Assembly (NCBI RefSeq): GCF_007747655.1
Contig: NZ_CP036274.1
Location: 2,728,001-2,792,000, forward strand
Source: Anatilimnocola aggregata
Lineage (GTDB): Bacteria; Planctomycetota; Planctomycetia; Pirellulales; Pirellulaceae
DNA length: 64,000 nt
Reading direction: 5' to 3'
The notes beneath the pieces are model-generated. The model was given only the letters and a program-made list of their open reading frames with translations. It was not told the DNA's origin and ran no database searches. The translations under genes and the position numbers were made by a program. Each line of letters begins with the position of its first letter. Positions within the stretch are counted from its first letter, which is position 1. This document shows, piece after piece, positions 56,229-64,000 of the stretch.

Positions 56229-57227
56229 TCAGAACTTCCTCCCCGGATTCCGGTACAGAACTTCGGCCAGCAGTTCGGGTGAGCCGGGTTCGCCCGTGCG
56301 GTCGCGATGCCAGTCAGGGTGAGTGGGGACGAACTCGTCGTGATAGGGCCAGCCGTCGAAGGGCTGATAGCCGAGAATGTTCGCGAGTTTGCTACTGTCC
56401 ATGCTCACGTCGCCAGCGCGCGGGGGAAGTGGCCCCGCTTCAAGGCGCAAACAACCCATCAGGTCTTCCGGGCGATAGCCGCCGACGCGATTCACCACCT
56501 GGGCAATCTCATACAAACTGAGTGACCGGGGGCCGCCGGCGTGATAGAGCCCACTCAGTTCGCGGCGACGAAGGACTTCTTCGAGCAGGGGACTGAGGCA
56601 ATCGGTATAAGTTGGCGTGCGGCGCTCGTCGAAGTAGAGCGTCGCCGGCTTCTGCTTCTTGAAGCGAGATTGAATCCAGTCAATGGCTCCCGCGTGGCCA
56701 TTAAAGCTGACGCCCATCGGCAATGAGATCCGCAGCAGGCAGGCGCTGGGGCGCTCGCGAGCAATCAGATGTTCGGCTTCGACCATCGTCTTGCCATAGA
56801 TGGTTACGGGATCGACTTCGTCGTCCTCGCGATGGCCGCCGCCGCGCGTGCCCGAGAAAACCAGATCGATCGACAAGTGTACGAGCCGTACCGATGTGTG
56901 GGCGATGGTCTCGAGCAGGACTTCCATGCTCTGCACATTGATCCGCCGCGCCATGCTCGGATCGAGCTCGCAGGACTTGAGCTTGCAGGTTCCTTCGCAG
57001 TGCAGCACGGCGGCAAACTGATAATTGTCGAACAACCGGCGCATGGCATCGCGGTCGTCCATATCGCAGGGAATGATCCCCGGCCCGCTCAGCGGCCAGT
57101 AGTCGGTACGGCGAATCGCCAGCACTTGATCTCCATACTTACCGCGCAAGTGTTGAAACGCGTTGTACCCCGCTACGCCTGCCAGGCCTGTAATGAGGAG
57201 CGGCAATGGGGGTTCAGCGGCGAGCAT
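56229..57227 (-). CDS. RmlD-like NAD(P)-dependent sugar-nucleotide reductase/epimerase
   Basis: Extended short-chain dehydrogenase of 332 aa. The Rossmann loop is GLAGVAGYNAF near the N-terminus. HLSIDLVFSGT and the active-site YGKTMVEAE (YxxxK) match dTDP-4-dehydrorhamnose reductase-type proteins, and RTPTYTDCL with GLYHAGGPRSLSLYEIAQ continues the family pattern. No other rhamnose or nucleotide-sugar gene is nearby, so the substrate remains open. A perfect palindrome lies about 50 bp upstream. Confidence 0.85.
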   Translation of the reverse strand: MLAAEPPLPLLITGLAGVAGYNAFQHLRGKYGDQVLAIRRTDYWPLSGPGIIPCDMDDRDAMRRLFDNYQFAAVLHCEGTCKLKSCELDPSMARRINVQSMEVLLETIAHTSVRLVHLSIDLVFSGTRGGGHREDDEVDPVTIYGKTMVEAEHLIARERPSACLLRISLPMGVSFNGHAGAIDWIQSRFKKQKPATLYFDERRTPTYTDCLSPLLEEVLRRRELSGLYHAGGPRSLSLYEIAQVVNRVGGYRPEDLMGCLRLEAGPLPPRAGDVSMDSSKLANILGYQPFDGWPYHDEFVPTHPDWHRDRTGEPGSPELLAEVLYRNPGRKF

Positions 57228-57278
57228 GGGGGCGAGTCGGAAGCAAGGGGAGGGAGAGATGATTACTGAGCGAACCTC

Positions 57279-57290
57279 TTACTATAGTAA
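57279..57290. promoter_or_regulatory. perfect 12-bp palindrome upstream of the RmlD-like gene
   Basis: TTACTATAGTAA is a perfect AT-rich palindrome about 52 bp before the minus-strand start. It contains TACTAT/TATAGT, which could act as a -10 box on either strand, or as an operator. The rest of the 282-bp gap holds nothing recognisable. Confidence 0.3.
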
Positions 57291-57509
57291 AAAGGTCAAC
57301 CGGCGCGCGGGGACGATCGGCTGCCGTTCCATCAAGTGCAGGCTTGTCGCGACAACCGCAAAATGGGGGTGTTCAATTAAGGTGTCACTAATTGGACAGG
57401 GAAGCACGTAACTCTCGGGTTTCCGAGCAATCTGTGTTCAAATAGGAGGGGCCATGTTGAACATCTAGGATGAAATTTCGAGGGTAGATTTCCAGGCGAC
57501 CGGAGTTTT

Positions 57510-58217
57510 TCAGTCTGCATTTCGAGTCAGCTTGACGCGACGAAACTGCCCGGGCTGCAGCGATTCGCAAGGCGAACCTTGTTCGTCGACGAATTTAGCC
57601 AGCCAGCCTGCTTCAGCAGCCAGCTGCAAAAATGCGTTGGCCGTTTCCATCCGTCCAGGTTCGGCGAGCCAAACAAAGCCGCCAGTGTGCAAGCGGGCCT
57701 TCAGCGTATTGAGCAAGGGCTGGTGAAGTTCCGAGTCGTAAATGACATCGGCCGCGATGATGGTGGAATAACGGGGTTCGGTGCCTGGCGATCGCCAGTC
57801 GAGCACTTTCCCCTGCACTTGTGCAAAGCCGTTGTGCCGCGCGTTGGCGCAGGCCAGTTCGACGGCCAGAGGGACATAGTCGCTGAAGGTCACGTGGCAA
57901 CCGCGAGCCAAGGCCGCCAACCCAACCAGTCCGCTGCCGCAGCCCAGTTCGAGCAGGCGAGTTTCGGCCGGCCAATTTCGGGCGAGGACCAGGGCCGCCA
58001 TCGACCGCGCGGCGGGCCAGATTTGCGTCCAGTAGGGATCGGGCCACTCGTCGTCGTTGGCCGTTTGTTGCAAGAAAGCATTTTGATCGGCTGGCAAGAG
58101 CAATTCCCACGCGTGGTCGGCCACTTCGATGGTGCGCCACATCCAACCGCCGGGGATGGGGCGGGCTAGCAGTTCTTGTGAGTCGGCTAGAATGGGGCGG
58201 TGCATAACAAGCGGCAT
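57510..58217 (-). CDS. class I SAM-dependent methyltransferase (METTL/nicotinamide-N-methyltransferase-like)
   Basis: About 235 aa. SAM-binding motif I is LLELGCGSGLVGLAALARG, followed by the acidic loop TFSDYVPLAVELACANARHNG and the post-motif IIAADVIYDSELHQPLL. DPYWTQIWPAARSMAALVL upstream is typical of the protein-lysine methyltransferase-like (METTL21/18-type) group. The exact start is uncertain: the frame opens at 58259, and ATGs occur at 58217 and 58205 without clear ribosome-binding sites. It is divergent from the small Cys-rich gene, with about 35 bp between starts. Confidence 0.88.
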   Translation of the reverse strand: MPLVMHRPILADSQELLARPIPGGWMWRTIEVADHAWELLLPADQNAFLQQTANDDEWPDPYWTQIWPAARSMAALVLARNWPAETRLLELGCGSGLVGLAALARGCHVTFSDYVPLAVELACANARHNGFAQVQGKVLDWRSPGTEPRYSTIIAADVIYDSELHQPLLNTLKARLHTGGFVWLAEPGRMETANAFLQLAAEAGWLAKFVDEQGSPCESLQPGQFRRVKLTRNAD

Positions 58218-58251
58218 TCGCAGTAACACGGCGCAATAAAAAGTAACGAAC

Positions 58252-58443
58252 GTGATCACCAGTCTGTGTCAGGCCTGCACGCATTGCCAAGAGGTCATTT
58301 CCGGCCGCGGTTCCGTGTTTTATCTTTGCCGTCAGTCGCAGCAAGATTCCCGCTATCCCAAGTATCCGCCGCAGCCTATCGTCCGCTGCGCCGCCTTCGA
58401 GCAAAACTGTGACCAGACACCAGGAGTGACCACCGATGACTGA
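58252..58443 (+). CDS. small cysteine-rich protein, zinc-ribbon-like
   Basis: 63 aa beginning at GTG: CQACTHCQEVISGRGSVFYL then C, PKYPPQPIVRC, and a last Cys in FEQNC. The spacing CxxCxxC ... C ... C suggests a structural metal site. I recall similar small planctomycete proteins but cannot name a family. It overlaps the S4-domain gene by eight bases, so the two are translated together; a role near RNA or ribosomes is inference. Confidence 0.7.
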   Translation: MITSLCQACTHCQEVISGRGSVFYLCRQSQQDSRYPKYPPQPIVRCAAFEQNCDQTPGVTTDD

Positions 58444-58648
58444 CGAACCTGACGAACCGGCCGATGTGCTTAGGCTCGATCATTTCCTGAAGCGGAGCGG
58501 CGTCGCGGACACCGGCGGCCAGGCGAAGGTGATGATTCAGAATGGCGACGTAAAAGTGAATGGCGAAGTCGATACTCGCCGCCGTAAAAAGTTGGTGAAG
58601 GGGGACGTGGTCGAAGTGAACGGGCAGAAGTTGGTGGTGAAGGATTAA
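58436..58648 (+). CDS. S4-domain RNA-binding protein (YbcJ/YaaA-like)
   Basis: 70-aa protein consisting almost wholly of an S4 domain: LRLDHFLKRSGVADTGGQAK, VMIQNGDVKVNGEVDTRRRK, KLVKGDVVEV. Such stand-alone S4 proteins bind structured RNA, probably in ribosome assembly. The ATG overlaps the end of the Cys-rich gene. Confidence 0.9.
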   Translation: MTDEPDEPADVLRLDHFLKRSGVADTGGQAKVMIQNGDVKVNGEVDTRRRKKLVKGDVVEVNGQKLVVKD

Positions 58649-58822
58649 TTGGCACTCCTCACACTTTACGTGAGGAGCACTATCATTTCCGTCAAAAACA
58701 GGGCGAAAAGTCGTCTTGGCAGGAAATGTCTCGCCCTGCTAAAGTCCCGCCGCTTATCGGCCGTCCGGTTCCTCCGGGTGGCTCGTCTATTCTTGCGGCA
58801 CTCATCAGCGGAGATTCGCTCG

Positions 58823-60013
58823 ATGCACCAGCCTGGTTTACGGTTTCGCGCGCTAGTCCTCGGCAGTCTGACTGCGCTCCTCGTGCTCACCGGCCTGGCC
58901 AAGGCTGCCCCGCCGTGGGCGCAATTGATTCCCTTTCAAAAGAAGCCAGCTCCTGCGCGCACCGTGGCCTCCGCTGTCGACTATTCACTGACCGAGCAGC
59001 ATGGTCCCTGGCTGATTCTGTGTACGACGTTTGTCGGCAACGCTGGCGAAGATGGAGGCGGCGATGGCGAAGCACAAGCCCACGAGTTCGCCCGCGAACT
59101 ACGGACCCGCTATCGCTTGCAGGCTTATGTCTATCGTCAACATTTCGATTACACGCAGCCCGAAGTAGGGCTGGGATTTAACAGGTTTGGCGGTGCGAAA
59201 AAGATGAAGCCGATGCGCCCAGTCGAATTCAACGAATATGCTGTGATGGTTGGCAATTTCGATTCGGTCAACGATCCGCTGCTGGAAAAAACGCTCGCCC
59301 AGGTTAAGACGTTACGTCCCGCGATGCTCACCCCCGGCAAACCACAGCCTGGCCAGCGAAGCGCGACTTCAGCGCTCAGTCAGCCGCTAGATCGAATTCG
59401 CGAGTACTACCGCAGTATCGCTCCGACTGAGGAGCGTAAGAGCAAGGGACCGCTGGCGAAAGCGTTCGTCACGCGCAACCCGCTGTTGCCTGACGAATAC
59501 TTTGTGGCCAAGGGGCTCGATCCGTTCCTGGTCGAAATGAACAAGAATGTCCCGCACAGTTTGCTGCGCAACCCGAAGAAGTACACGGTGAAAGTGGCCA
59601 CTTTCCGCGGCGTCGACACAATGAAGCCCAAGGAATTTGAAAAACTGACGAATGAACGGCAGGGCGATTCGAAGATCGATCAGGCCGCCATCAGTGCCCG
59701 CAATCTGTGCGTGGCCCTACGCGACAAAGGCGTCGAAGCTTACGAGTTTCACGATACGTCGGAAAGCATCGTGACGATCGGTTCGTTCGACTCTGTTGGC
59801 GAAGAGCGGGCCGATGGTAAAACCGAAATCAATCCAGCTGTGCACCGCATCATGTTGGAGTACGCGGCTCAACAGCAGGCTCTGCCGAACACAACGCAAA
59901 TGGGTATCGTGCCCAAAAAACTTGCGGGCATCAGCTTCGACACGCAGCCGATTCCGGTCGAAGTTCCGCGGCAATCGCTGGCCGCCACGTATAACTCCAG
60001 CGCATTGCGATAA
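58823..60013 (+). CDS. secreted protein of unknown function
   Basis: 396 aa with a signal peptide (FRALVLGSLTALLVLTGLAKA). The mature part has alternating repeats of similar type: WLILCTTFVGNAG ... AQAHEFARELRTRYRLQAYV, NEYAVMVGNFDSVNDPLLEK, KYTVKVATFRGV ... AISARNLCVALRDKGVEAYEF, SIVTIGSFDSVGEE. These resemble SPOR-like segments in which a strand is followed by a helix and a V.IGSFDS.. strand, but I cannot assign a family. ATG 58823 follows GCGGAG at a suitable distance; the frame extends to 58649. Confidence 0.75.
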   Translation: MHQPGLRFRALVLGSLTALLVLTGLAKAAPPWAQLIPFQKKPAPARTVASAVDYSLTEQHGPWLILCTTFVGNAGEDGGGDGEAQAHEFARELRTRYRLQAYVYRQHFDYTQPEVGLGFNRFGGAKKMKPMRPVEFNEYAVMVGNFDSVNDPLLEKTLAQVKTLRPAMLTPGKPQPGQRSATSALSQPLDRIREYYRSIAPTEERKSKGPLAKAFVTRNPLLPDEYFVAKGLDPFLVEMNKNVPHSLLRNPKKYTVKVATFRGVDTMKPKEFEKLTNERQGDSKIDQAAISARNLCVALRDKGVEAYEFHDTSESIVTIGSFDSVGEERADGKTEINPAVHRIMLEYAAQQQALPNTTQMGIVPKKLAGISFDTQPIPVEVPRQSLAATYNSSALR

Positions 60014-60060
60014 AGCCAATCAAACGTACAGAAACATCACGCCACGAGCAGGCTGCCCAA

Positions 60061-60840
60061 CTAACCCGGGTGGCGTTGTTGCGCTGCAGGTTGAGCGGAT
60101 GTCGGTACAGGCTGACGCGGTTGATTAGTCGAGGTTGTTTCCGCTGGTGAAACCCCGACACTCACGGCGTCGATCATCCAACCGCCGGTTTCGCTTTTAA
60201 TGTAACCAAGCTTGAAGTTGATTCGTGACGGACTGGACGCAAAGTAACCTTCGAGCAACAGCAGTCCCTCTTTGGATACTTGCGGCGGCGCAATCAGTGG
60301 ATCGAGCACCACGATGGGCGAAAGATCGATCTTTTTCTGCCGCAAGTTTTGAAAGATGTTTGCCAGATCGCCGGCCGAATTGCGGTTGCGAAAACCGGGC
60401 GAAGCCAGGTCGCGCAGCACGGTAAAGTTGCCGGTGAGATTTCCCTGATTCACGGCGATCAGCGCGTTCTTAATCAAGATCACTGCCGCGGCGCGGTCAT
60501 TCGGCGAAATGGCTGGTGGAGTCGCTGCCGGTGATTGGCCCGGTGCGGCATTTTGCGGCGGAGTTGGTTGCGGTGCGCGTGGTGGTTGCTGATTGACGGG
60601 GCCACCCACGGGAGGCCGGTATTGATGCGGCACTGGAATCTGTGGAGCTGAGTTTTGCCGAGGTGCCGTCGTGGGCTGACCCGGCGCTGGTTGACTTGGC
60701 AAGGGCTGCCCTGGCACGGGTGGGCGGAACTGTTGATAAGGATTCGCCGGGGGAGCTTGGGCGAGAGTCGTCAGGGGAGACGAAAGCAGCCAACCACAGC
60801 CCACAACCATCGCGCACGCAAGCAGCAAAGAGCTTTTCAT
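60061..60840 (-). CDS. secreted proline-rich protein of unknown function
   Basis: 259 aa. A signal peptide (MKSSLLLACAMVVGCGWLLS) is followed by about 90 residues very rich in Pro and Gln, then a small folded domain (about 110-235; AAAVILIKNALIAVNQGNLT ... NYFVLRDLASPGF-like sequence, IVVLDPLIAPPQVSKEGLLL, YIKSETGGWMIDAVSVGV) resembling an NTF2/SnoaL-like cone by its closing W. The first ATG (60849) is too close to GGAGA, so ATG 60840 is preferred. Convergent with the preceding secreted protein gene. Confidence 0.75.
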   Translation of the reverse strand: MKSSLLLACAMVVGCGWLLSSPLTTLAQAPPANPYQQFRPPVPGQPLPSQPAPGQPTTAPRQNSAPQIPVPHQYRPPVGGPVNQQPPRAPQPTPPQNAAPGQSPAATPPAISPNDRAAAVILIKNALIAVNQGNLTGNFTVLRDLASPGFRNRNSAGDLANIFQNLRQKKIDLSPIVVLDPLIAPPQVSKEGLLLLEGYFASSPSRINFKLGYIKSETGGWMIDAVSVGVSPAETTSTNQPRQPVPTSAQPAAQQRHPG

Positions 60841-60952
60841 CGAATCCATTCTCCGAAAAGAAACCAACATCGAGATGAGAGGATGCATTCCCAACACGCC
60901 GTTCGCAGGCTGGAGACGTGCCAGCCTGCGAACGTGTTTTTCCGGCCCGCCA

Positions 60953-61930
60953 CTACCAGGCGTAGTTCACGCCCACCCGGCCACCTACCGCGCCCTTTGC
61001 AGTACCCACGCCAAAGCCACCGTTAATGAACGTGTTCTCGGTCAAGCGAGCGACGCCGCCGAACGCAAAGGCCGATGTGTCTTCGAACACACCCACATTC
61101 GCGGACACGCTGTAGTTCACATCGACGGGCAACACCGAACCAGCGCCGGCCATGGCAAGCGCCATCGCCACACCTTCGCTGTTGGTTTCGACCTGCGATT
61201 GCAAACCCTGAAATGCCGTGCTGTTGGTCAAGATCGTGTTCGGATCAGAAGCTGCCAGGTTGCCACCCGCGTCGCTCGTCACAATCATGATCGGCCCCGT
61301 TTGGGCAGCAGTGCTCGCAGCGGAAGTGATGCCGGCCGCGGTGTAGGTGTTTGTGGCGGTTCCGAGCGCGATTTGGTCGGCGCGGGTGGTGGTGGCTCCA
61401 GTTCCAATTGCGGTCGAATTAACGAAGGCCGCGGAAGCGTTGGTGCCGAAGGCAGACGAATAATCTCCCGCCGCGCTGGCACTGTTGCCATATGCCGACG
61501 CACGTTCTCCGGCAGCATTAGCATTGGAGCCGGTCGCGACCGAGAAATCTCCCGATGCGATAGATGCAAAACCGACAGCCGTTGCCCGCTCGCCAGCAGC
61601 TGATGAAACAAAACCGAACGCGGATGACCCTTCACCGTCTGCTTGGGCTGTATCACCGAAAGCTGACGAGTTGGGAGCGGTGGCCTGCGCAGTGGTGCCC
61701 ACTGCCGTAGCTGACTCGGCGGAAGCATTCGCCGACGATCCCACCGCGGTCGAGCGAAGCCCCGTCGCAACCGCACCATCGCCATCGCCGGTATTGAAGT
61801 TGGTGCCGATGTATTGAGCGTGCAATTCTCCGCCACTCAACAACAACCCCATGCCCAATACCGCGCCGCTTAAAAATGTACGCCGCAGTGCGCGGCGATT
61901 TCGTTCTGTCCACAATCGATTGAACCGCAT
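60953..61930 (-). CDS. compact YadA-like trimeric autotransporter adhesin
   Basis: 325 aa. An extended signal region (RRALRRTFLSGAVLGMGLLLSGGELHA) is followed by head repeats of the Hep_Hag/YadA type (about residues 65-205): SSAFG.., ATAVGFASIASGDFSVATGS, ERASAYGNSASAAGDYSSAFG, each 14-residue turn of the form S.A.G..A.A.G. A TAIGTGATTTRADQIALGTATNTYT neck follows, and the C-terminal ~70 residues form a YadA-type membrane anchor (VGVFEDTSAFAFGGVARLT, FINGGFGVGTAKGAVGGRVG, terminal aromatic NYAW). There is little or no coiled-coil stalk. ATG 61930 has GGAGG five bases upstream. Divergent from a LuxR-type regulator that may control it. Confidence 0.85.
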   Translation of the reverse strand: MRFNRLWTERNRRALRRTFLSGAVLGMGLLLSGGELHAQYIGTNFNTGDGDGAVATGLRSTAVGSSANASAESATAVGTTAQATAPNSSAFGDTAQADGEGSSAFGFVSSAAGERATAVGFASIASGDFSVATGSNANAAGERASAYGNSASAAGDYSSAFGTNASAAFVNSTAIGTGATTTRADQIALGTATNTYTAAGITSAASTAAQTGPIMIVTSDAGGNLAASDPNTILTNSTAFQGLQSQVETNSEGVAMALAMAGAGSVLPVDVNYSVSANVGVFEDTSAFAFGGVARLTENTFINGGFGVGTAKGAVGGRVGVNYAW

Positions 61931-62303
61931 GACAACCTCCGTGTAGTTTTCGGGGAAGGACGACGCCATCCGTGCGTCGCCGCCAGCCGTACTGTCCGTT
62001 TCGACGAGCCTCAACCCGGTCGGCCAAAGTTCTGTCACCCCCCCAAGGAATTCCTTAAACGCGGGATAGGTGCAATGCGAAAAGTCGGTAAAGGGGCCGT
62101 ACCGTTCGCATCCTCCGCAAGCCTTTCAGTTTCACAACTGCGACAGATTGGTATGCCTCCCGCGAAATGCGGAAAACTGCCCGCGCAACCCCTCAACTCG
62201 TGTGGACTTGTACTTTGATGTTGGGTAATCCTAATGCACTCGTACCTGCCGACGAATCCTCCCGCTAACTCAAAGTTTCACTCAGGCTCCGACGAGAAAG
62301 AGC
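61931..62303. other. divergent intergenic region between the adhesin and LuxR-type regulator genes
   Basis: 373 bp with no gene, probably containing both promoters. The adhesin ribosome-binding site GGAGG lies at 61936-61940. No strong inverted repeat was recognised. Confidence 0.3.
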
Positions 62304-63110
62304 ATGACTGGTACGTCGCTGGAACCGCTAGCATTCGAAGACACTGAACGGATCTTCTCTGTACTGGGACAAGTGGGCGATCCCACGTTGCCCTTGAACC
62401 TGGTCGAGCGAAAACGGAAATTGCTTGACGACGTCCGACAGTTAATCGACGCCGATGTTTACATCTGGTCCGCCGCCATCCCCGATCCGCAGCAACCCGA
62501 TGTTATGACGACACAGTTACTGGATGGGGGCTGGACGAGCGAAGGGCAACGTGTGCAGGCTTACAAAGCGCTATCCAGCCCGCTGGTGAATCAAACGCTC
62601 GCTCCGTTCAGCATCGAGGCCGCGCAGCAAATGCGGCACGTCACGCGGCTGCGTAGTGAGATTCTTACCGACGAGTGGATGCAGCAGCATGGGCAGGTCT
62701 GGCATCTTTCTGGCCTCGACTACAGTCTATTCACGATCTATCCCCTCAGTCCCACCAGTTATAGCGGCACAGGCTTTCATCGCCTGCTGGGCAAGCCTGA
62801 CTTCAACAAGCGCGAGCAAAGCATCGTCCACTTCACTTTCAAACATGTCGAGTGGTTTCATCGCCGCAACGTCGACCCATCGCACATCAAGGTACTGCTC
62901 CTCAGCCCGCGCGAACGTCAAACGCTCATTCTCTTGCTCGGCGGCGACACCAAACGCGAAATCGCCGAAAAGCTGGGCATCAGTGAACACACGGTCGGCG
63001 ACTATACCAAGAACATCTACAAGCACTTCGGCGTGAACAGCCGGGGCGCGCTGCAGGCGTTTTTTATGAGCGGACAGTCGGCCAGTTCGCTGTCTACGGC
63101 AGAAACATAG
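62304..63110 (+). CDS. LuxR-family transcriptional regulator
   Basis: 268-aa protein. The C-terminal HTH (about residues 195-260) reads LSPRERQTLILLLGGDTKRE, IAEKLGISEHTVGDYTKNIY, KHFGVNSRGALQAFF, with the conserved Glu, Gly and Val of LuxR-type domains. The N-terminal ~190 residues (PLNLVERKRKLLDDVRQLID ... IWSAAIPDPQQ) have no phosphoacceptor receiver signature and look GAF/PAS-like at most. An orphan regulator, divergent from the YadA-like adhesin gene. Confidence 0.85.
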   Translation: MTGTSLEPLAFEDTERIFSVLGQVGDPTLPLNLVERKRKLLDDVRQLIDADVYIWSAAIPDPQQPDVMTTQLLDGGWTSEGQRVQAYKALSSPLVNQTLAPFSIEAAQQMRHVTRLRSEILTDEWMQQHGQVWHLSGLDYSLFTIYPLSPTSYSGTGFHRLLGKPDFNKREQSIVHFTFKHVEWFHRRNVDPSHIKVLLLSPRERQTLILLLGGDTKREIAEKLGISEHTVGDYTKNIYKHFGVNSRGALQAFFMSGQSASSLSTAET

Positions 63111-63770
63111 TGCAGGTAAATTACATCTTCTCCTGCGCGAGCTGCGACTTCGAGACTTCCTGGCCGCTGGCCTTGACGGCAAAACCAAGAGGTTTGGCGG
63201 GACGTGCCGGCCACGCTCAGCAACCATTCGGCCCATAGCCCGGGCGGTCGTCTTGCTGAGTACAACTTTTACCGATGAACAGCAGACGAAGCGACTGCTG
63301 CGGCCCTTTGGCTCTGAACTTTCGTGGTGACGCGGACCATGATCGCGCGTTTCTGAGAACGACATTCCGCCGCAGACATCTTCCGCCATAGATTGTTGCA
63401 ATGTAATTAAAATGTCATTGACATGTGGTCACTAGTTGTGTTTAATTCAAGTGGCCGTATTTTCGTGTGCCTCACTTCACAAGGCAGCGAGGTGAAGGGG
63501 CGGCAGGGGTTGGCCTAATTCCGGCAAGTGAAGCGGTGCGCGAGTTTCGTCCCACACTGAAACGATGGCTCGCGAGCGGAAACGGCAAAAGGGGGTGTTG
63601 ATAAAAGGGTCGCGTCATTCAGCCGTCAAACGCGCCGCACACGGGTTTGGCGCTAGGTTGGGTGGACAACGGGTGGGAGTTTTTCAACAAATTGGATGTG
63701 CGTACTCGTCGGTCAGACTACTTGGACCCAACGAAGACCCTTCACATTTGCGCCTGGAAAACGTGACCTC
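63111..63770. other. intergenic region at the right side of the window
   Basis: 660 bp without a convincing gene; the frames here (e.g. 63565-63774) lack family features. It holds an AT-rich patch with a perfect interrupted palindrome ATGTCA-T-TGACAT at 63412-63424. A DUF1552 gene ends at its right border. Confidence 0.3.
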
Positions 63771-64000
63771 TTAAACTCGATTCAACGTGCCGGTGATTCC
63801 GGCAAATGAATCGGTCTCGACGCCAAAGCGTTGCAAGAGAGTCGTGAAAAGGAGGGCGAGGGGTTCTTCCTGGACGCGGGCTTCGCCTTGCCAGCCGGCA
63901 TCGGTGTCGATTCCCGCGCCCGCCTGGTTATCTTCGTTCCCTTTGCCGAACTTGAGATACCGGCCGTTAGTGAACCCCAGGTTTTTTCCGCCAGCCGAGA
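63771..64000 (-). CDS. DUF1552 secreted protein, C-terminus only
   Basis: The last 76 codons of a gene whose start lies beyond the right edge. The sequence SAGGKNLGFTNGRYLKFGKG, later EPLALLFTTLLQRFGVETDS and GITGTLNRV, is the usual ending of planctomycete DUF1552 proteins (GG..LG...GRYL.F ... LF..LLQR.GVETD.F....G.L). Families of this type accompany PSD1/cytochrome genes like the one at 19524. Confidence 0.8.
   Translation of the reverse strand, partial: SAGGKNLGFTNGRYLKFGKGNEDNQAGAGIDTDAGWQGEARVQEEPLALLFTTLLQRFGVETDSFAGITGTLNRV

Noticed and set aside
57440-57500. AGGAGG followed by ATG with a four-codon frame on the plus strand
   Set aside because: The frame stops at once and no downstream plus-strand gene uses it; probably chance or a decayed gene start.
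63565-63774. 69-codon plus-strand frame at the right end
   Set aside because: Basic, featureless peptide ending inside the complement of the DUF1552 gene; no ribosome-binding site.
63518-63815. Similar 20-mers ATTCCGGCAAGTGAAGCGGT and ATTCCGGCAAATGAATCGGT
   Set aside because: The second is inside the DUF1552 coding end; translating the first in the same frame gives no further similarity, so a duplicated gene end is not supported.

Overview
The window looks like chromosomal DNA of a planctomycete, most likely a Pirellula-type lineage. This is inferred from protein families typical of that group: a DUF1501/PSD1 secreted pair, the end of a DUF1552 protein, three proteins with an N-terminal LEPR-XLL-type motif, an ECF sigma factor next to a Ser/Thr kinase with TPRs, and planctomycete-style RTX C-termini. 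No rRNA, tRNA or CRISPR array was seen.

Layout. 1-6.2 kb (minus): a tripartite RND efflux operon, with an adaptor and two different permeases (MdtABC-like), the last cut by the window edge. 6.4-10.75 kb (plus): a divergent two-component system (beta-propeller sensor kinase plus NarL/LuxR-type regulator) and msrB. The pump/kinase intergenic region and the regulator/msrB gap carry almost the same 20-bp sequence, so pump, two-component system and msrB may form one regulon. 11.0-15.85 kb (plus): an overlapping operon of ECF-like sigma factor, membrane Ser/Thr kinase with TPRs, and an acidic LEPR-XLL protein with one C-terminal membrane segment. 15.85-16.4 kb: an IS3-type transposase relic. 16.4-17.85 kb: a secreted FN3-sialidase-like protein. 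18.1-21.9 kb (minus): DUF1501 and cytochrome-c/PSD1 proteins.

22.5-35.6 kb (plus) is a single 4366-residue exoprotein with autotransporter-type beta-strand repeats and a C-terminal RTX calcium-binding block. It converges on a minus-strand gene (35.9-38.4 kb) for a vanadium-dependent haloperoxidase fused to an RTX tail. Both carry the LEPR-XLL motif.

38.7-54.05 kb (minus): a complete 14-gene nuoA-N operon for respiratory complex I, tightly packed. It is interrupted by a 26-bp-arm inverted-repeat element between nuoB and nuoC, and a related half-element makes the nuoE stop codon and the nuoF ribosome-binding region. A hairpin terminator and an inverted repeat lie just upstream of nuoA.

54.2-64 kb is a mixed housekeeping/accessory region: a WD40-like remnant, an RDD membrane protein, an M42 aminopeptidase, an RmlD-like NAD(P) enzyme, a methyltransferase, a small Cys-rich protein overlapping an S4 RNA-binding protein, two secreted proteins of unknown function, a compact YadA-like trimeric autotransporter divergent from a LuxR-type regulator, and the C-terminus of a DUF1552 protein at the right edge. 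All assignments come from reading motifs; no database search was run.
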